Below, piece after piece: positions 1 to 14,700 of a stretch of DNA of 64,000 nt. A program made the position numbers and the translations under genes. The DNA is taken from NCBI RefSeq assembly GCF_964355755.1, contig NC_092677.1, forward strand, positions 12,176,601-12,240,600, in the 5' to 3' direction. The notes below the pieces were generated by a model that was given only the letters and a program-made list of their open reading frames with translations, was not told the origin of the DNA and ran no database searches. This DNA is from Antedon mediterranea. Its lineage: Eukaryota; Echinodermata; Crinoidea; Comatulida; Antedonidae. Each line of letters starts with the position of its first letter. The first letter of the stretch is position 1.

Positions 1-45
1 AAACAAACAAACAAACAAACAAACAAACAAACAAACAAACAAACA
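1..45. repeat. (AAAC)n microsatellite at window edge
   Basis: Uninterrupted AAAC tetranucleotide repeat at the left edge. The same tetranucleotide tract, of variable length, lies at every unit junction in the array (for example 638-672, 1270-1297, 3201-3232, 6835-6880, 13460-13507, 14793-14828). It sits between the 3' hairpin end of one unit and the body of the next. Confidence 0.95.
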
Positions 46-3000
46 CACACACAAACCAAACAGATCAACATACTTGGCCAATTTTCAATTTGGCCAAGTA
101 ACAAACACACACACAAACCAAACAGATCAACATACTTGGCCAATTTTCAATTTGGCCAAGTAACAAACAAACTAGCCTTCGCGCATAGCGCGATACTTGG
201 CCAAATCAAAATTGGCCTCCTGACCATGACACAATTTTCGCCAAAAGTGTGTGTCTTATGCTGTGTGATTTAGGCTAATTTCACTACAATCATGTGTATA
301 CGAGTTTGGTGTACAGGTTATGTAACCAGCCTTTCAACGAACAATAGCTTCAGTCGGCTAACAATAGAACAGCAACGCGAAAAACACACGGGTGAATTTG
401 AAAAGAAATAAACAATTTAAGTTTACTTGTTAATTTAAGACTGCTCACCGGCTTTTGACAATTCTGTCCTATCTTTTAACACTAGCAGGTCTGAAAATAA
501 TTTTTAAAAGTGGTCCAGAATTGGGACCATGGTCCGGATTTTAACCAAAATTGGGCAGTGTCGTCCTTGCACCAGGTGACATGTATGGTAGTAATTTGGA
601 GTCATTCGAATCAAAACTGTGAGCGCTAGAGTGATGACAAACAAACAAACAAACAAACAGACAAACAAACAAACTAGCCTTCGCGCATAGCGCGATACTT
701 GGCCAAATAAAAATTGGCCTCCTGACATTGACCCAATTTTCACCAAAAGTGTATGTCTTATGCTGTGTGATTTAGGCTAATTTCACTACAATCATGTGTA
801 TACGAGTTTGGTGTACAGGTTATGTAACCAGCCTTTCAACGAACAATAGCTTCAGTCGGCTAACAATAGAACACCAACGCTAAAAACACACGGGTGAATT
901 TGAAAAGAAATAGGTTTTGTAAACTACTCGCATCAAAAAACCTCTATATTAAATCTAATTTAGTTTTAAAATTACAAATCACAAATTATAACACTTGCCT
1001 CTTGTACAAAAATGAAGTTTTTTGGACAAGTAGTTCCCGAGAAAATGCAATTTAAGTACTTGTTAATTTAAGACTGCTCACCGGCTTTTATAATTCTGTC
1101 CTATCTTTTAACACTAGCAGGTCTGAAAATAATTTTTAAAAGTGGCCCAGAATTGGAACAGTGGTCCGGATTTTAACCAAAATTGGGCGGTGTCTTCCTT
1201 GCACCAGGTGACATGTCTGGTAGTAATTTGGAGTCATTCGAATCAAAACTGTGAGCGCTAGAGTGATGACAAACAAACAAACAAACAAACAAACAAACAC
1301 ACAAACCAAACAGATCAACATACTTGGCCAATTTTCAATTTGGCCAAGTAACAAACAAACAAACTAGCCTTCGCGCATAGCGCGATACTTGGCCAAATCA
1401 AAATTGGCCTCCTGACCATGACACGATTTTTGCCAAAAGTGTGTGTCTTATGCTGTGTGATTTAGGCTAATTTCACTACAATCATGTGTATACGAGTTTG
1501 GTGTACAAATGTAACCAGCATTTCAACGAACTTCAGTCGGCTAACAATAGAACAGCAACGCGAAAAACACACGGGTGAATTTGAAGAGAAATAGGTTTTG
1601 TAAACTACTCGCATCAAAAAACCTGTATATTAAATCAATTTATGTTTTAAAATAACAATTCACAAATAATAACTCTTGCCTCTTGTACAAAAATGAAGTT
1701 TTTTGGAGAAGTAGTTCTCGAGAAAATGCAATTTTAGTTTACTTGTTAATTTAAGACTGCTCACCGGCCTTTGATAATTCTGTCCTTTCTTTTAACACTA
1801 GCAGGTCTGAAAGTAATTTTTAAAAGTGGTCCAGTATTGGGACCGTGGTCCGGATTTTAACCAAAATTGGGCAGTGTCCTCCTTGCACCAGGTGACATGT
1901 ATGGTAGAAATTTGGAGTCATTCGAACCAAAACTGTGAGGGCTAGAGTGATGACAAACAAACAAATAAACAAACAAACTAGCCTTCGCGCATAGCGCGAT
2001 ACTTGGCCAAATCAAAATTGGCCTCCTGACATTGACCCAATTTGCACCAAAAGTGTGTGTCTTATGCTGTGTGATTTAGGCTAATTTCACTACTATCATG
2101 TGTATACGAGTTTGGTGTACAGGTTATGTAACCAGCCTTTCAACGAACAATAGCTTCAGTCGGCTAACAATAAACAGCAACGCGAAAAACACACTGGTGA
2201 ATTTGAAGAGAAATAGGTTTTGTAAACTACTCGCATCAAAAAACCTGTATATTAAATCAATTTATGTTTTAAAATTACAAATCACCAATTATAACTCTTG
2301 CCTCTTGTACAAAAATGAAGTTTTTTGGAGAAGTAGTTCTCGAGAAAATGCAATTTTAGTTTACTTGTTAATTTAAGACTGCTCACCGGCCTTTGATAAT
2401 TCTGTCCTTTCTTTTAACACTAGCAGGTCTGAAAATAATTTTTAAAAGTGGTGCAGAATTGGGACCGTGGTCCGGATTTTAACCAAAATTGGGCAGTGTC
2501 CTCCTTGCACCAGGTGACATGTATGGTAGAAATTTGGAGTCATTCGAACCAAAACTGTGAGCGCTAGAGTGATGACAAACAAACAAACAAACAAACATAC
2601 AAACTAGCCTTCGCGCATAGCGCGATACTTGGCCAAATCAAAATTGGCCTCCTGACATTGACCCAAATTTCACCAGAAGTGTGTGTCTTATGCTGTGTGA
2701 TTTAGGCTAATTTCACTACAATCATGTGTCTACGAGTTTGGTGTACAGGTTATGTAACCAGCCTTTCAACGAACAATAGCTTCAGTCGGCTAACAATAGA
2801 ACCTCAACGCGAAAAACACACGGGTGAATTTGAAAAGAAATAGGTTTTGTAAACTACTCGCATAAAAAAACCTCTATATTAAATCTAATTTAGTTTTAAA
2901 ATTACAAATCACAAATTATAACACTTGCCTCTTGTATAAAAATGAAGTTTTTTGGACAAGTAGTTCCCGAGAAAATGCAATTTAAGTACTTGTTAATTTA

Positions 3001-6000
3001 AGACTGCTCACCGGCTTTTTATAATTCTGTCCTATCTTTTAACACTAGCAGGTCTGAAAATAATTTTTAAAAGTGGCCCAGAATTGGAACCGTGGTCCAG
3101 ATTTTAACCAAAATTGGGCAGTGTCGTCCTTGCACCAGGTGACATGTATGGTAGTAATTTGGAGTCATTCGAACCAAAACTGTGAGCGCTAGAGTGATGA
3201 CAAACAAACAAACAAACAAACAAACAAACAAACACACACACAAACCAAACAGATCAACATACTTGGCCAATTTTCAATTTGGCCAAGTAACAAACAAACA
3301 AACTAGCCTTCGCGCATAGCGCGATACTTGGCCAAATCAAAATTGGCCTCCTGACATTGACCCAATTTTCACCAAAAGTGTATGTCTTATGCTGTGTAAT
3401 TTAGGCTAATTTCACTACAATCATGTGTATACGAGTTTGGTGTACAGGTTATGTAACTAGCCTTTCAACGAACAATAGCTTCAGTCGGGTAACAATAGAA
3501 CACCAACGCTAAAAACACACGGGTGAATTTGAAAAGAAATAGGTTTTGTAAACTACTCGCATCAAAAAACCTCTATATTAAATCTAATTTAGTTTTAAAA
3601 TTACAAATCACAAATTATAACACTTGCCTCTTGTACAAAAATGAAGTTTTTTGGACAAGTAGTTCCCGAGAAAATGCAATTTAAGTGATTGTTAATTTAA
3701 GACTGCTCACCGGCTTTTTATAATTCTGTCCTATCTTTTAACACTAGCAGGTCTGAAAGTAATTTTTAAAAGTGGTCCAGAATTAAGACCGTGGTCCGGA
3801 TTTTAACTAAAATTGGGCAGTGTCGTCCTTGCACCAGGTGACATGTATGGTAGAAATTTGGAGTCATTCGAACCAAAACTGTGAGCGCTAGAGTGATGAC
3901 AAACAAACAAACAAACAAACAAACTAGCCTTCGCGCATAGCGCGATACTTGGCCAAATCAAAATTGGCCTCCTGACATTGACCCAATTTTCACCAAAAGT
4001 GTGTGTCTTATGCTGTGTGATTTAGGCTAATTTCACTACAATCATGTGTATAGAGTTTGGTGTACAGGTTATGTAACCAGCCTTTGAACGAACAAAGGTC
4101 TGCTAACAATAGAACAGCAACGCAAAAAACACACGGGTTAATTTGAAAAGAAATAGGTTTTGTAAACTACTCGCATCAAAAAACCTCTTTATTAAATCTA
4201 ATTCAGTTTTAAAATTACAAATCACAAATTATAACTCTTGCCTCTTGTAAAAAAATGAAGTTTTTTGGACAAGTAGTTCTCGAGAAAATGTAATTTAAGT
4301 TTACTTGTTAATTTAAGACTGCTCACCGGCTTTTGATAATTCTGTCCTATCTTTTAACACTAGCAGGTCTGAAAATAATTTTTAAAAATGGTCCAGAATT
4401 GGGACCGTGGTCTGGATTTTAACCAAAATTGGACAGTGTCGTCCTTGCACCAGGTGACATGTATGGTAGTAATTTGGAGTCATTCGAATCAAAATTGTGA
4501 GCGCTAGAGTGATGACAAACAAACAAACACACACACACACACACACAAACCGCACCAATCAACATACTTGGCCAATTTTCAATTTGGCCAAGTAACTAGC
4601 CTTCGCGCATAGCGCGATACTTGGCCAAATCAAAATTGGCCTCCTGACATTGACCCAATTTTCACCAAAAGTGTGTGTCTTATGCTGTGTGATTTAGGCT
4701 AATTTCACTACAATCATGTGTATACGAGTTTGGTGTACAGGTTATGTAACCAGCCTTTCAACGAACAATAGCTTCAGTCTGCTAACAATAGAACACCAAC
4801 GCGAAAAACACACCGGTGAATTTGAAAAGAAATAGGTTTTGTAAACTACTCGCATCAAAAAACCTCTTTATTAAATCTAATTCAGTTTTAAAATTACAAA
4901 TCAAAAATTATAACTCTTGCCTCTTGTACAAAAATGAAGTTTTTTGGACAAGTAGTTCCCGAGAAAATGCAATTTAAGTTTACTTGTTAATTTAAGACTG
5001 CTTACCGGCTTTTGATAATTCTGTCCTATCTTTTAACACTAGCAGGTCTGAAAATAATTTTTAAAAGTGGTCCAGAATTGGGACCGTGGTCCGGATTTCA
5101 ACCAAAATTGGGCAGTGTCGTCCTTGCACCAGGTGACATGTATGGTAGTAATTTGGAGTCATTCGAATCTAAACTGTGAGCGCTAGAGTGATGACAAACA
5201 AACAAACAAACAAACAAACAAACAAACTAGCCTTCGCGCATAGCGCGATACTTGGCCAAATCAAAATTGGCCTCCTGACATTGACCCAATTTGCACCAAA
5301 AGTGTGTGTCTTATGCTGTGTGATTTAGGCTAATTTCACTACAAATGTGTATACGTGTTTGGTGTACAGGTTATGTAACCAGCCTTTCAACAAACAATAG
5401 CTTCAGTCGGCTAACAATAGAACAGCAACGCGAAAAACACACGGGTGAATTTGAAAAGAAATAGGTTTTGTAAATTACTCGCATTAAAAAACCTATATAT
5501 TAAATCTAATTCAGTTTTAAAATTACAAATCACAAATTATAACTCTTGCCTCTTGTACAAAAATGAAGTTTTTTGGACAAGTAGTTCCCGAGAAAATGCA
5601 ATTTAAGTTTACTTGTTAATTTAAGACTGCTCACCGGCTTTTGATAATTCTGTCCTATCTTTTAACACTAGCAGGTCTGAAAATAATTTTTAAAAGTGGT
5701 CCAGAATTGGGACCGTGGTCCGGATTTTAACCAAAATTGGACAGTGTCGTCCTTGCACCAGGTGACATGTATGGTAGTAATTTGGAGTCATTCGAATCAA
5801 AATTGTGAGCGCTAGAGTGATGACAAACAAACAAACACACACACACACACACAAACCGCACCAATCAACATACTTGGCCAATTTTCAATTTGGCCAAGTA
5901 ACAAACAAACACACAAACCAAACAGATCAACATACTTGGCCAATTTTCAATTTGGCCAAGTAACAAACAAACTAGCCTTCGCGCATAGCGCGATACTTGG

Positions 6001-6021
6001 CCAAATCAAAATTGGCCTCCT

Positions 6022-6404
6022 AAACAAACTTGACTTTGACCGATTTTAACCCGATCAAAGTTCAGTATATGTCATAAACCTCCCATGTAACATGAAAATA
6101 GAGACATAATTTCTCTAGATTTAATTATAAATCAGCCGTATAATTTATATACTAAAAAATATACTTGAACAAACAATAAAAAAGATTTAATTATAAATCA
6201 GCCGTATAATTTATATACTAAGAAATATACTTGAACAAACAATAAAAAAAAAATCTGATTTCGTTTCATTTCCCAAGGTGAGACTCGATCTCGGTAACTT
6301 AAATGCTGTAGACACCAGCACAGACCACCGAGCCATACACAACTGACTAACATTCGAAGAAAGATTCCTATGTGTATTTACCATTGTGAGCGATAGAGCG
6401 ATGA
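6022..6404 (-). mobile_element. tRNA-derived SINE inside array unit (copy 1)
   Basis: Read on the minus strand there is a tRNA-like head with a pol III A box (TGGCTCGGTGGT, plus-strand 6323-6334) and a B box (GATCGAGTCTCACC, about 6278-6291), followed by an AT-rich body. An internal direct duplication of about 60 bp (6121-6180 and 6181-6240) is specific to this copy. The element is embedded in a long array unit with the same junctions as copies 2, 3, 4 and the one at 25,952. Confidence 0.75.
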
Positions 6405-8870
6405 CAAACACACACACAAACCGAACAATAGAACAGCAACGCGAAAAACACACTGGTGAATTTGAAGAGAAATAGGTTTTGTAAACTACTCGCATCAAAA
6501 AACCTGTACATTAAATCTAATTATGTTTTAAAATTACAAATCACAAATTATAACACTTGCCTCTTGTACAAAAATGAAGTATTTTGGACAAGTAGTTCCC
6601 GAGAAAATGCAATTTAAGTAATTGTTAATTTAAGACTGCTCACCGGCTTTTTATAATTCTGTCCTATCTTTTAACACTAGCAGGTCTGAAAGTAATTTTT
6701 AAAAGTGGTCCAGAATTGGGACCGTGGTCCGGATTTTAACTAAAATTGGGCAGTGTCGTCCTTGCACCAGGTGACATGTATGGTAGAAATTTGGAGTCAT
6801 TCGAACCAAAACTGTGAGCGCTAGAGTGATGACAAACAAACAAACAAACAAACAAACAAACAAACAAACAAACAAACAAACACACACACAAACCGCACCA
6901 ATCAACATACTTGGCCAATTTTCAATTTGGCCAAGTAACAAACTAGCCTTCGCGCATAGCGCGATACTTGGCCAAATCAAAATTGGCCTCCTGACATTGA
7001 CCCAATTTGCACCGAAAGTGTGTGTCTTATGCTGTGTGATTTAGGCTAATTTCACTACTATCATGTGTATACGAGTTTGGTGTACAGGTTATGTAACCAG
7101 CCTTTCAACGAACAATAGCTTCAGTCGGCTAACAATAAACAGCAACGCGAAAAACACACTAGTGAATTTGAAGAGAAATAGGTTTTGTAAACTACTCGCA
7201 TCAAAAAACCTGTATATTAAATCAATTTATGTTTTAAAATTACAAATCACCAATTATAACTCTTGCCTCTTGTACAAAAATGAAGTTTTTTGGAGAAGTA
7301 ATTCTCGAGAAAATGCAATTTTAGTTTACTTGTTAATTTAAGACTGCTCACCGGCCTTTGATAATTCTGTCCTTTCTTTTAACACTAGCAGGTCTGAAAA
7401 TAATTTTTAAAAGTGGTCCAGAATATGGACCGTGGTCCGGATTTTAACCAAAATTGGGCAGTGTCGTCCTTGCAGAAGGTGACATGTATGGTAGTAATTT
7501 GGAGTCATTCGAACCAAAACTGTAAGCGCTAGAGTGATGACAAACAAACAAACAAACAAACATACAAACTAGCCTTCGCGCATAGCGCGATACTTGGCCA
7601 AATCAAAATTGGCCTCCTGACATTTACCAAATTTTCACCAAAAGTGTATGTCTTATGCTGTGTGATTTAGGCTAATTTCACTACAATCATATGTATACGA
7701 GTTTGGTGTACAGGTTATGTAACCAGCCTTTCAACGAACAATAGCTTCAGTCGGCTAACAATAGAACAGCAACGCGAAAAACACACGGGTGAATTTGAAA
7801 AGAAATAGGTTTTGTAAACTACTCGCATCAAAAAACCTCTATATTAAATCTAATTTAGTTTTAAAATTACAAATCACAAATTATAACACTTGCTTCTTGT
7901 ACAAAAATGAAGTTTTTTGGACAAGTAGTTCCCGAGAAAATGCAATTTAAGTACTTGTTAATTTAAGACTGCTCACCGGCTTTTTATAATTCTGTCCTAT
8001 CTTTTAACACTAGCAGGTCTGAAAATAATTGTTAAAAGTGGCCCAGAATTGGAACCGTGATCCAGATTTTAACCAAAATTGGGCAGTGTCGTCCTTGCAC
8101 CAGGTGACATGTATGGTAGTAATTTGGAGTCATTCGAACTAAAACTGTGAGCGCTAGAGTGATGACAAACAAACAAACAAACAAACAAACAAACTAGCCC
8201 TCGCGCATAGCGCGATACTTGGCCAAATCAAAATTGGCCTCCTGACATTGACCCAATTTTCACCAAAAGTGTGTGTCTTATGCTGTGTGATTTAGGCTAA
8301 TTTCACTACAATCATGTGTATACGAGTTTGGTGTACAGGTTATGTAACCAGCCTTTCAACGAACAATAGCTTCAGTCTGCTAACAATAGAACAGCAACGC
8401 GAAAAACACACGGGTGAATTTGAAAAGAAATAGGTTTTGTAAACTACTCCCATAAAAAAACCTCGTTATTAAATCTAATTCAGTTTTAAAATTACAAATC
8501 ACAAATTATAACTCTTGCCTCTTGTACAATAATGAAGTTTTTTGGACAAGTAGTTCTCGAGAAAATGCAATTTAAGTTTACTTGTTAATTTCAGACTGCT
8601 CACCGGCTTTTGATAATTCTGTCCTATCTTTTAACACTAGCAGGTCTGAACATAATTTTTAAAAGTGGTCCAGAATTGGGACCGTGGTCCAGATTTTAAC
8701 TAAAATTGGGCAGTGTCGTCCTTGCACCAGGTGACATGTATGGTAGTAATTTGGAGTCATTCAAATCAAAACTGTGAGCGCTAGAGTGATGACAAACAAA
8801 CAAACAAACAAACAGACAAACTAGCCTTCGCGCATAGCGCGATACTTGGCCAAATCAAAATTGGCCTCCT

Positions 8871-9205
8871 AAACACACTTGACCTTGACCGATTTTAACC
8901 CGATCCAAGTTCAGTATATGTCATAAACCTCCCTTGTAACAAAAAATAGAGACATAATTTCTCTACATTTAATTATAAATCAGCCGTATAATTTATATAC
9001 TAAGAAATATACTTGAACAAACAATACGAATAATAAAAAAAAAATCTAATTTCGTTTCATTTCCCAAGGTGAGACTCGATCTCGGCATGGATCTCGGTAA
9101 CTTAAATGCTGTAGACACCAGCACAGACCACCGAGCCATACACAACTGGCTAACATTTGAAGAAAGATTCCTATGTGTATTTACCATTGTGAGCGATAGA
9201 GTGAT
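8871..9205 (-). mobile_element. tRNA-derived SINE inside array unit (copy 2)
   Basis: Same family as the copy at 6,022, with a similar junction after ggcctcct. It carries a small duplication near the B box (gatctcgg appears twice around 9079-9096). A and B boxes are present in minus-strand orientation. Confidence 0.75.
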
Positions 9206-9834
9206 TATACACACACACAAACCGAACAATAGAACAGCACGCGAAAAAAATACACGGGTGAATTTGAATAGAAATATGTATTTAAAACTATTCGCATCAA
9301 AAAACCTGTACCTTAAATCTAATTATGTTTTAAAATTACAAATCACAAATTATAACACTTGCCTCTTGTACAAAAATGAAGTTTTTTTGACTAGTAGTTC
9401 TCGAGAAAATGCAATTTTAGTTTACTTGTTAATTTAGAACTGCTCACCGGCTTTTGATAATTCTGTCCTATCTTTTAACACTAGCAGGTCTGAAAATAAT
9501 TTTTTAAAGTGGTCCAGAATTGGGACCGTGGTCCGGATTTTAACCAAAATTGGGCAGTGTCGTCCTTGCACTAGGTGACATGTATGGTAGTAATTTTGAG
9601 TCATTCGAATCAAAATTGTGAGTGCTAGAGTGATGACAAACAAACAAACACACACACACACAAACCGCACCAATCAACATACTTGGCCAATTTTCAATTT
9701 GGCCAAGTAACAAACAAACAAACACACACACAAACCAAACAGATCAACATACTTGGCCAATTTTCAATTTGGCCAAGTAACAAACTAGCCTTCGCGCATA
9801 GCGCGATACTTGGCCAAATCAAAATTGGCCTCCT

Positions 9835-10150
9835 AAACAAACTTGACTTTGACAGATTTTAACCCGATCAAAGTTCAGTATATGTCATAAACCTCCCATG
9901 TAACATGAAAATAGAGACATAATTTCTCTAGATTTAATTATAAATCAACCGTATAATTTATATACTAAGAAATATACTTGAACAAACAATAAAAAAAAAT
10001 CTGATTTCGTTTCATTTCCCAAGGTGAGACTCGATCTCGGTAACTTAAATGCTGCAGACACCAGCACAGACCACCGAGCCATACACAACTGACTAACATC
10101 TGAAGAAAGATTCCTATGTGTATTTACCATTGTGAGCGATAGAGCGATGA
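9835..10150 (-). mobile_element. tRNA-derived SINE inside array unit (copy 3)
   Basis: Same family and junctions as the copy at 6,022. It lies within the left half of the 1,638-bp duplication and is nearly identical to the copy at 11,473. Confidence 0.75.
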
Positions 10151-11472
10151 CAAACACACACACAAACCGATCCGAACAATAGAACAGCAATGCGAAAAAC
10201 ACACTGGTGAATTTGAAGAGAAATAGGTTTTTGTAAACTACTCGCATCAAAAAACCTGTACATTAAATCTAATTATGTTTTAAAATTACAAATCACAAAT
10301 TATAACACTTGCCCCTTGTACAAAAATGAAGTTTTTTGGACAAGTAGTTCTCGAGAAAATGCAATTTCAGTAGTTTACTTGTTAATTTAAGACTGCTCAC
10401 CGGATTTTGATAATTCTGTCCTATCTTTTAACACTAGCAGGTCTGAAAATAATTTTTAAAAGTGGTCCAGAATTGGGACCGTGGTCCAGATTTTAACCAA
10501 AATTGGGCAGTGTCGTCCTTGCACCAGGTAACATGTATGGTAGTAATTTGGAGTCATTCGAATCAAAACTGTGAGCGCTAGAGTGATGACAAACAAACAA
10601 ACAAACTAGCCTTCGCGCATAGCGCGATACTTGACCAAATCAAAATTGGCCTCCTGACATTGACCCAATTTTTACCAAAAGTGTGTGTCTTATGCTATGT
10701 GATTTAGGCTAATTTCACTACAATCATGTGTATACCAGTTTGGCGTACAGGTTATGTAACCAGCCTTTCAACGAACAATAGCTTCAGTCTGCTAACAATA
10801 GAACAGCAACGCGAAAAACACACGGGTGAATTTGAAAAGAAATGGGTTTTGTAAACTACTCGCATCAAAAAACCTCTATATTAAATCTAATTCAGTTTTA
10901 AAATTACAAATCACAAATTATAACTCTTGCCTCTTGTACAAAAATGAAGTTTTTTGGACAAGTAGTTCCCGAGAAAATGCAATTTAAGTTTACATGTTAA
11001 TTTAAGACTGCTCACCGGCTTTTGATAATTCTGTCCTATCTTTTAACACTAGCAGGTCTGAAAATAATTGTTAAAAGTGGCCCAGAATTGGAACCGTGGT
11101 CCAGATTTTAACCAAAATTGGGCAGTGTCGTCCTTGCACCAGGTGACATGTATGGTAGTAATTTGGAGTCATTCGAATCAAAATTGTGAGCGCTAGAGTG
11201 ATGACAAACAAACAAACACACACACACACAAACCGCACCAATCAACATACTTGGCCAATTTTCAATTTGGCCAAGTAACAAACAAACACACAAACCAAAC
11301 AGATCAACATACTTGGCCAATTTTCAATTTGGCCAAGTAACAAACAAACAAACAAACAAACACACACACAAACCAAACAGATCAACATACTTGGCCAATT
11401 TTCAATTTGGCCAAGTAACAAACTAGCCTTCGCGCATAGCGCGATACTTGGCCAAATCAAAATTGGCCTCCT

Positions 11473-11788
11473 AAACAAACTTGACTTTGACAGATTTTAA
11501 CCCGATCAAAGTTCAGTATATGTCATAAACCTCCCATGTAACATGAAAATAGAGACATAATTTCTCTAGATTTAATTATAAATCAACCGTATAATTTATA
11601 TACTAAGAAATATACTTGAACAAACAATAAAAAAAAATCTGATTTCGTTTCATTTCCCAAGGTGAGACTCGATCTCGGTAACTTAAATGCTGCAGACACC
11701 AGCACAGACCACCGAGCCATACACAACTGACTAACATCTGAAGAAAGATTCCTATGTGTATTTACCATTGTGAGCGATAGAGCGATGA
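11473..11788 (-). mobile_element. tRNA-derived SINE inside array unit (copy 4)
   Basis: Duplicate of the copy at 9,835 by block duplication rather than new retrotransposition: same junctions, and the flanking unit is also duplicated. Confidence 0.75.
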
Positions 11789-14700
11789 CAAACACACACA
11801 CAAACCGATCCGAACAATAGAACAGCAATGCGAAAAACACACTGGTGAATTTGAAGAGAAATAGGTTTTTGTAAACTACTCGCATCAAAAAACCTGTACA
11901 TTAAATCTAATTATGTTTTAAAATTACAAATCACAAATTATAACACTTGCCCCTTGTACAAAAATGAAGTTTTTTGGACAAGTAGTTCTCGAGAAAATGC
12001 AATTTCAGTAGTTTACTTGTTAATTTAAGACTGCTCACCGGATTTTGATAATTCTGTCCTATCTTTTAACACTAGCAGGTCTGAAAATAATTTTTAAAAG
12101 TGGTCCAGAATTGGGACCGTGGTCCAGATTTTAACCAAAATTGGGCAGTGTCGTCCTTGCACCAGGTAACATGTATGGTAGTAATTTGGAGTCATTCGAA
12201 TCAAAACTGTGAGCGCTAGAGTGATGACAAACAAACAAACAAACTAGCCTTCGCGCATAGCGCGATACTTGACCAAATCAAAATTGGCCTCCTGACATTG
12301 ACCCAATTTTCACCAAAAGTGTGTGTCTTATGCTATGTGATTTAGGCTAATTTCACTACAATCATGTGTATACCAGTTTGGCGTACAGGTTATGTAACCA
12401 GCCTTTCAACGAACAATAGCTTCAGTCTGCTAACAATAGAACAGCAACGCGAAAAACACACGGGTGAATTTGAAAAGAAATGGGTTTTGTAAACTACTCG
12501 CATCAAAAAACCTCTATATTAAATCTAATTCAGTTTTAAAATTACAAATCACAAATTATAACTCTTGCCTCTTGTACAAAAATGAAGTTTTTTGGACAAG
12601 TAGTTCCCGAGAAAATGCAATTTAAGTTTACATGTTAATTTAAAACTGCTCACCGGCTTTTGATAATTCTGTCCTATCTTTTAACACTAGCAGGTCTGAA
12701 AATAATTGTTAAAAGTGGCCCAGAATTGGAACCGTGGTCCAGATTTTAACCAAAATTGGGCAGTGTCGTCCTTGCACCAGGTGACATGTATGGTAGTAAT
12801 TTGGAGTCATTCGAATCAAAACTGTGAGCGCTAGAGTGATGACAAACAAACAAACAAACTAGCCTTCGCGCATAGCGCGATACTTGGCCAAATCAAAATT
12901 GGCCTCCTGACCATGACACGATTTTTGCCGAAAGTGTGTGTCTTATGCTGTGTGATTTAGGCTAATTTCACTACAATCATATGTGTATACAAGTTTGGTG
13001 TACAGATTATGTAACCAGCCTTTCAACGAACAATAGCTTCTGTCGACTAACAATAGAACAGCAACGCGAAAAACACACTGGTGAATTTGAAGATAAATAG
13101 GTTTTGTAAACTACTCGCATCAAAAAACCTGTATATTAAATCTAATTATGTTTTAAAATTACAAATCACCAATTATAACTCTTGCCTCTTGTACAAAAAT
13201 GAAGTTTTTTGGAGAAGTAGTTCTCGAGAAAATGCAATTTTAGTTTACTTGTTAATTTAAGACTGCTCACCGGCTTTTTATAATTCTGTCCTATCTTTTA
13301 ACACTAGCAGGTCTGAAAGTAATTTTTAAAAGTGGTCCAGAATTGGGACCGTGGTCCAGATTTTAACCAAAATTGGGCAGTGTCGTCCTTGCACCAGGTG
13401 ACATGTATGGTAGTAATTTGCAGTCATTCGAACCAAAACTGTGAGCGCTAGAGTGATGACAAACAAACAAACAAACAAACATACAAACAAACAAACAAAC
13501 AAACAAACTAGCCTTCGCGCATAGCGCGATACTTGGCCAAATCAAAATTGGCCTCCTGACATTGACCCAATTTTCACCAAAAGTGTGTGTCTTATGCTGT
13601 GTGATTTAGGCTAATTTCACTACAATCATGTGTATACGAGTTTGGTGTACAGGTTATGTAACCAGCCTTTGAACGAACAATAGCTTCAGTCTGCTAACAA
13701 TAGAACAGCAACGCGAAAAACACACGGGTGAATTTGAAAAGAAATAGGTTTTGTAAACTACTCGCATCAAAAAATCTCTTTATTAAATCTAATTCAGTTT
13801 TAAAATTACAAATCACAAATTATAACTCTTGCCTCTTGTACAAAAATGAAGTTTTTTGGAGAAATAGTTCTCGAGAAAATGCAATTTAAGTTTACTTGTT
13901 AATTTAAGACTGCTCACCGGCTTTTGATAATTCTGTCCTATCTTTTAACACTAGCAGGTCTGAAAATAATTTTTAAAAGTGGTCCAGAATTGGGACCGTG
14001 GTCCGGATTATAACCAAAATTGGGCAGTGTCGTCCTTGCACCAGGTGACATGTATGGTAGTAATTTGGTGTCATTCGAATCAAAATTGTGAGCGCTAGAG
14101 TGATGACAAACAAACAAACACACACACACACACACAAACCGCACCAATCAACATACTTGGCCAATTTTCAATTTGGCCAAGTAACAAACAAACTAGCCTT
14201 CGCGCATAGCGCGATACTTGGCCAAATCAAAATTGGCCTCCTGACATTGACCCAATTTTCACCAAAAGTGTGTGTCTTATGCTGTGTGATTTAGGCTAAT
14301 TTCACTACAATCATGTGTATATACGTGTTTGGTGTAAAGGTTATGTAACCAGCCTTTCAACGAACAATAGCTTCAGTCGGCTAACAATAGAACACCAACG
14401 CTAAAAACACACGGGTGAATTTGAAAAGAAATAGGTTTTGTAAACTACTCGCATCAAAAAATCTCTATATTAAATCTAATTTAGTATTAAAATTACAAAT
14501 CACCAATTATAACTCTTGCCTCTTGTACAAAAATGAAGTTTTTTGGACAAGTAGTTCTCGAGAAAATGCAATTTTAGTTTACTTGTTAATTTAAGACTGC
14601 TCACCGGCCTTTGATAATTCTGTCCAATCTTTTAACACTAGCAGGTCTGAAAGTAATTTTTAAAAGTGGTCCAGAATTGGGACCGTGGTCCGGACTTTAA

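Larger units (their letters stand above)
9720..12830. repeat. Higher-order tandem duplication, period 1,638 bp
   Basis: A block containing one SINE-bearing unit and one plain unit occurs twice, offset by 1,638 bp (markers 9785 to 11423, and 10606 to 12244). The copies are almost identical: the two 101-residue spurious reading frames at 9945-10250 and 11583-11888 translate to the same sequence. I see only scattered differences, such as tttttacc near 10,670 against ttttcacc near 12,308. The left copy runs from about 9,720 to 11,357 and the right from about 11,358 to 12,830. This is the most recent amplification in the array. Confidence 0.85.

Noticed and set aside
6278-6334. Functional tRNA gene (also at 9,070; 10,025; 11,663; 17,199; 18,635)
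   Set aside because: A and B boxes are present, but acceptor and anticodon stems do not pair convincingly and the sequence continues into a SINE body.
504-14164. Many short minus-strand open frames with FVCLFVCLFV and HLVQGRHCPILVK
   Set aside because: These are translations of (TTTG)n and the repeat unit. They recur in every unit, start at arbitrary ATGs and have no domain or splice support.
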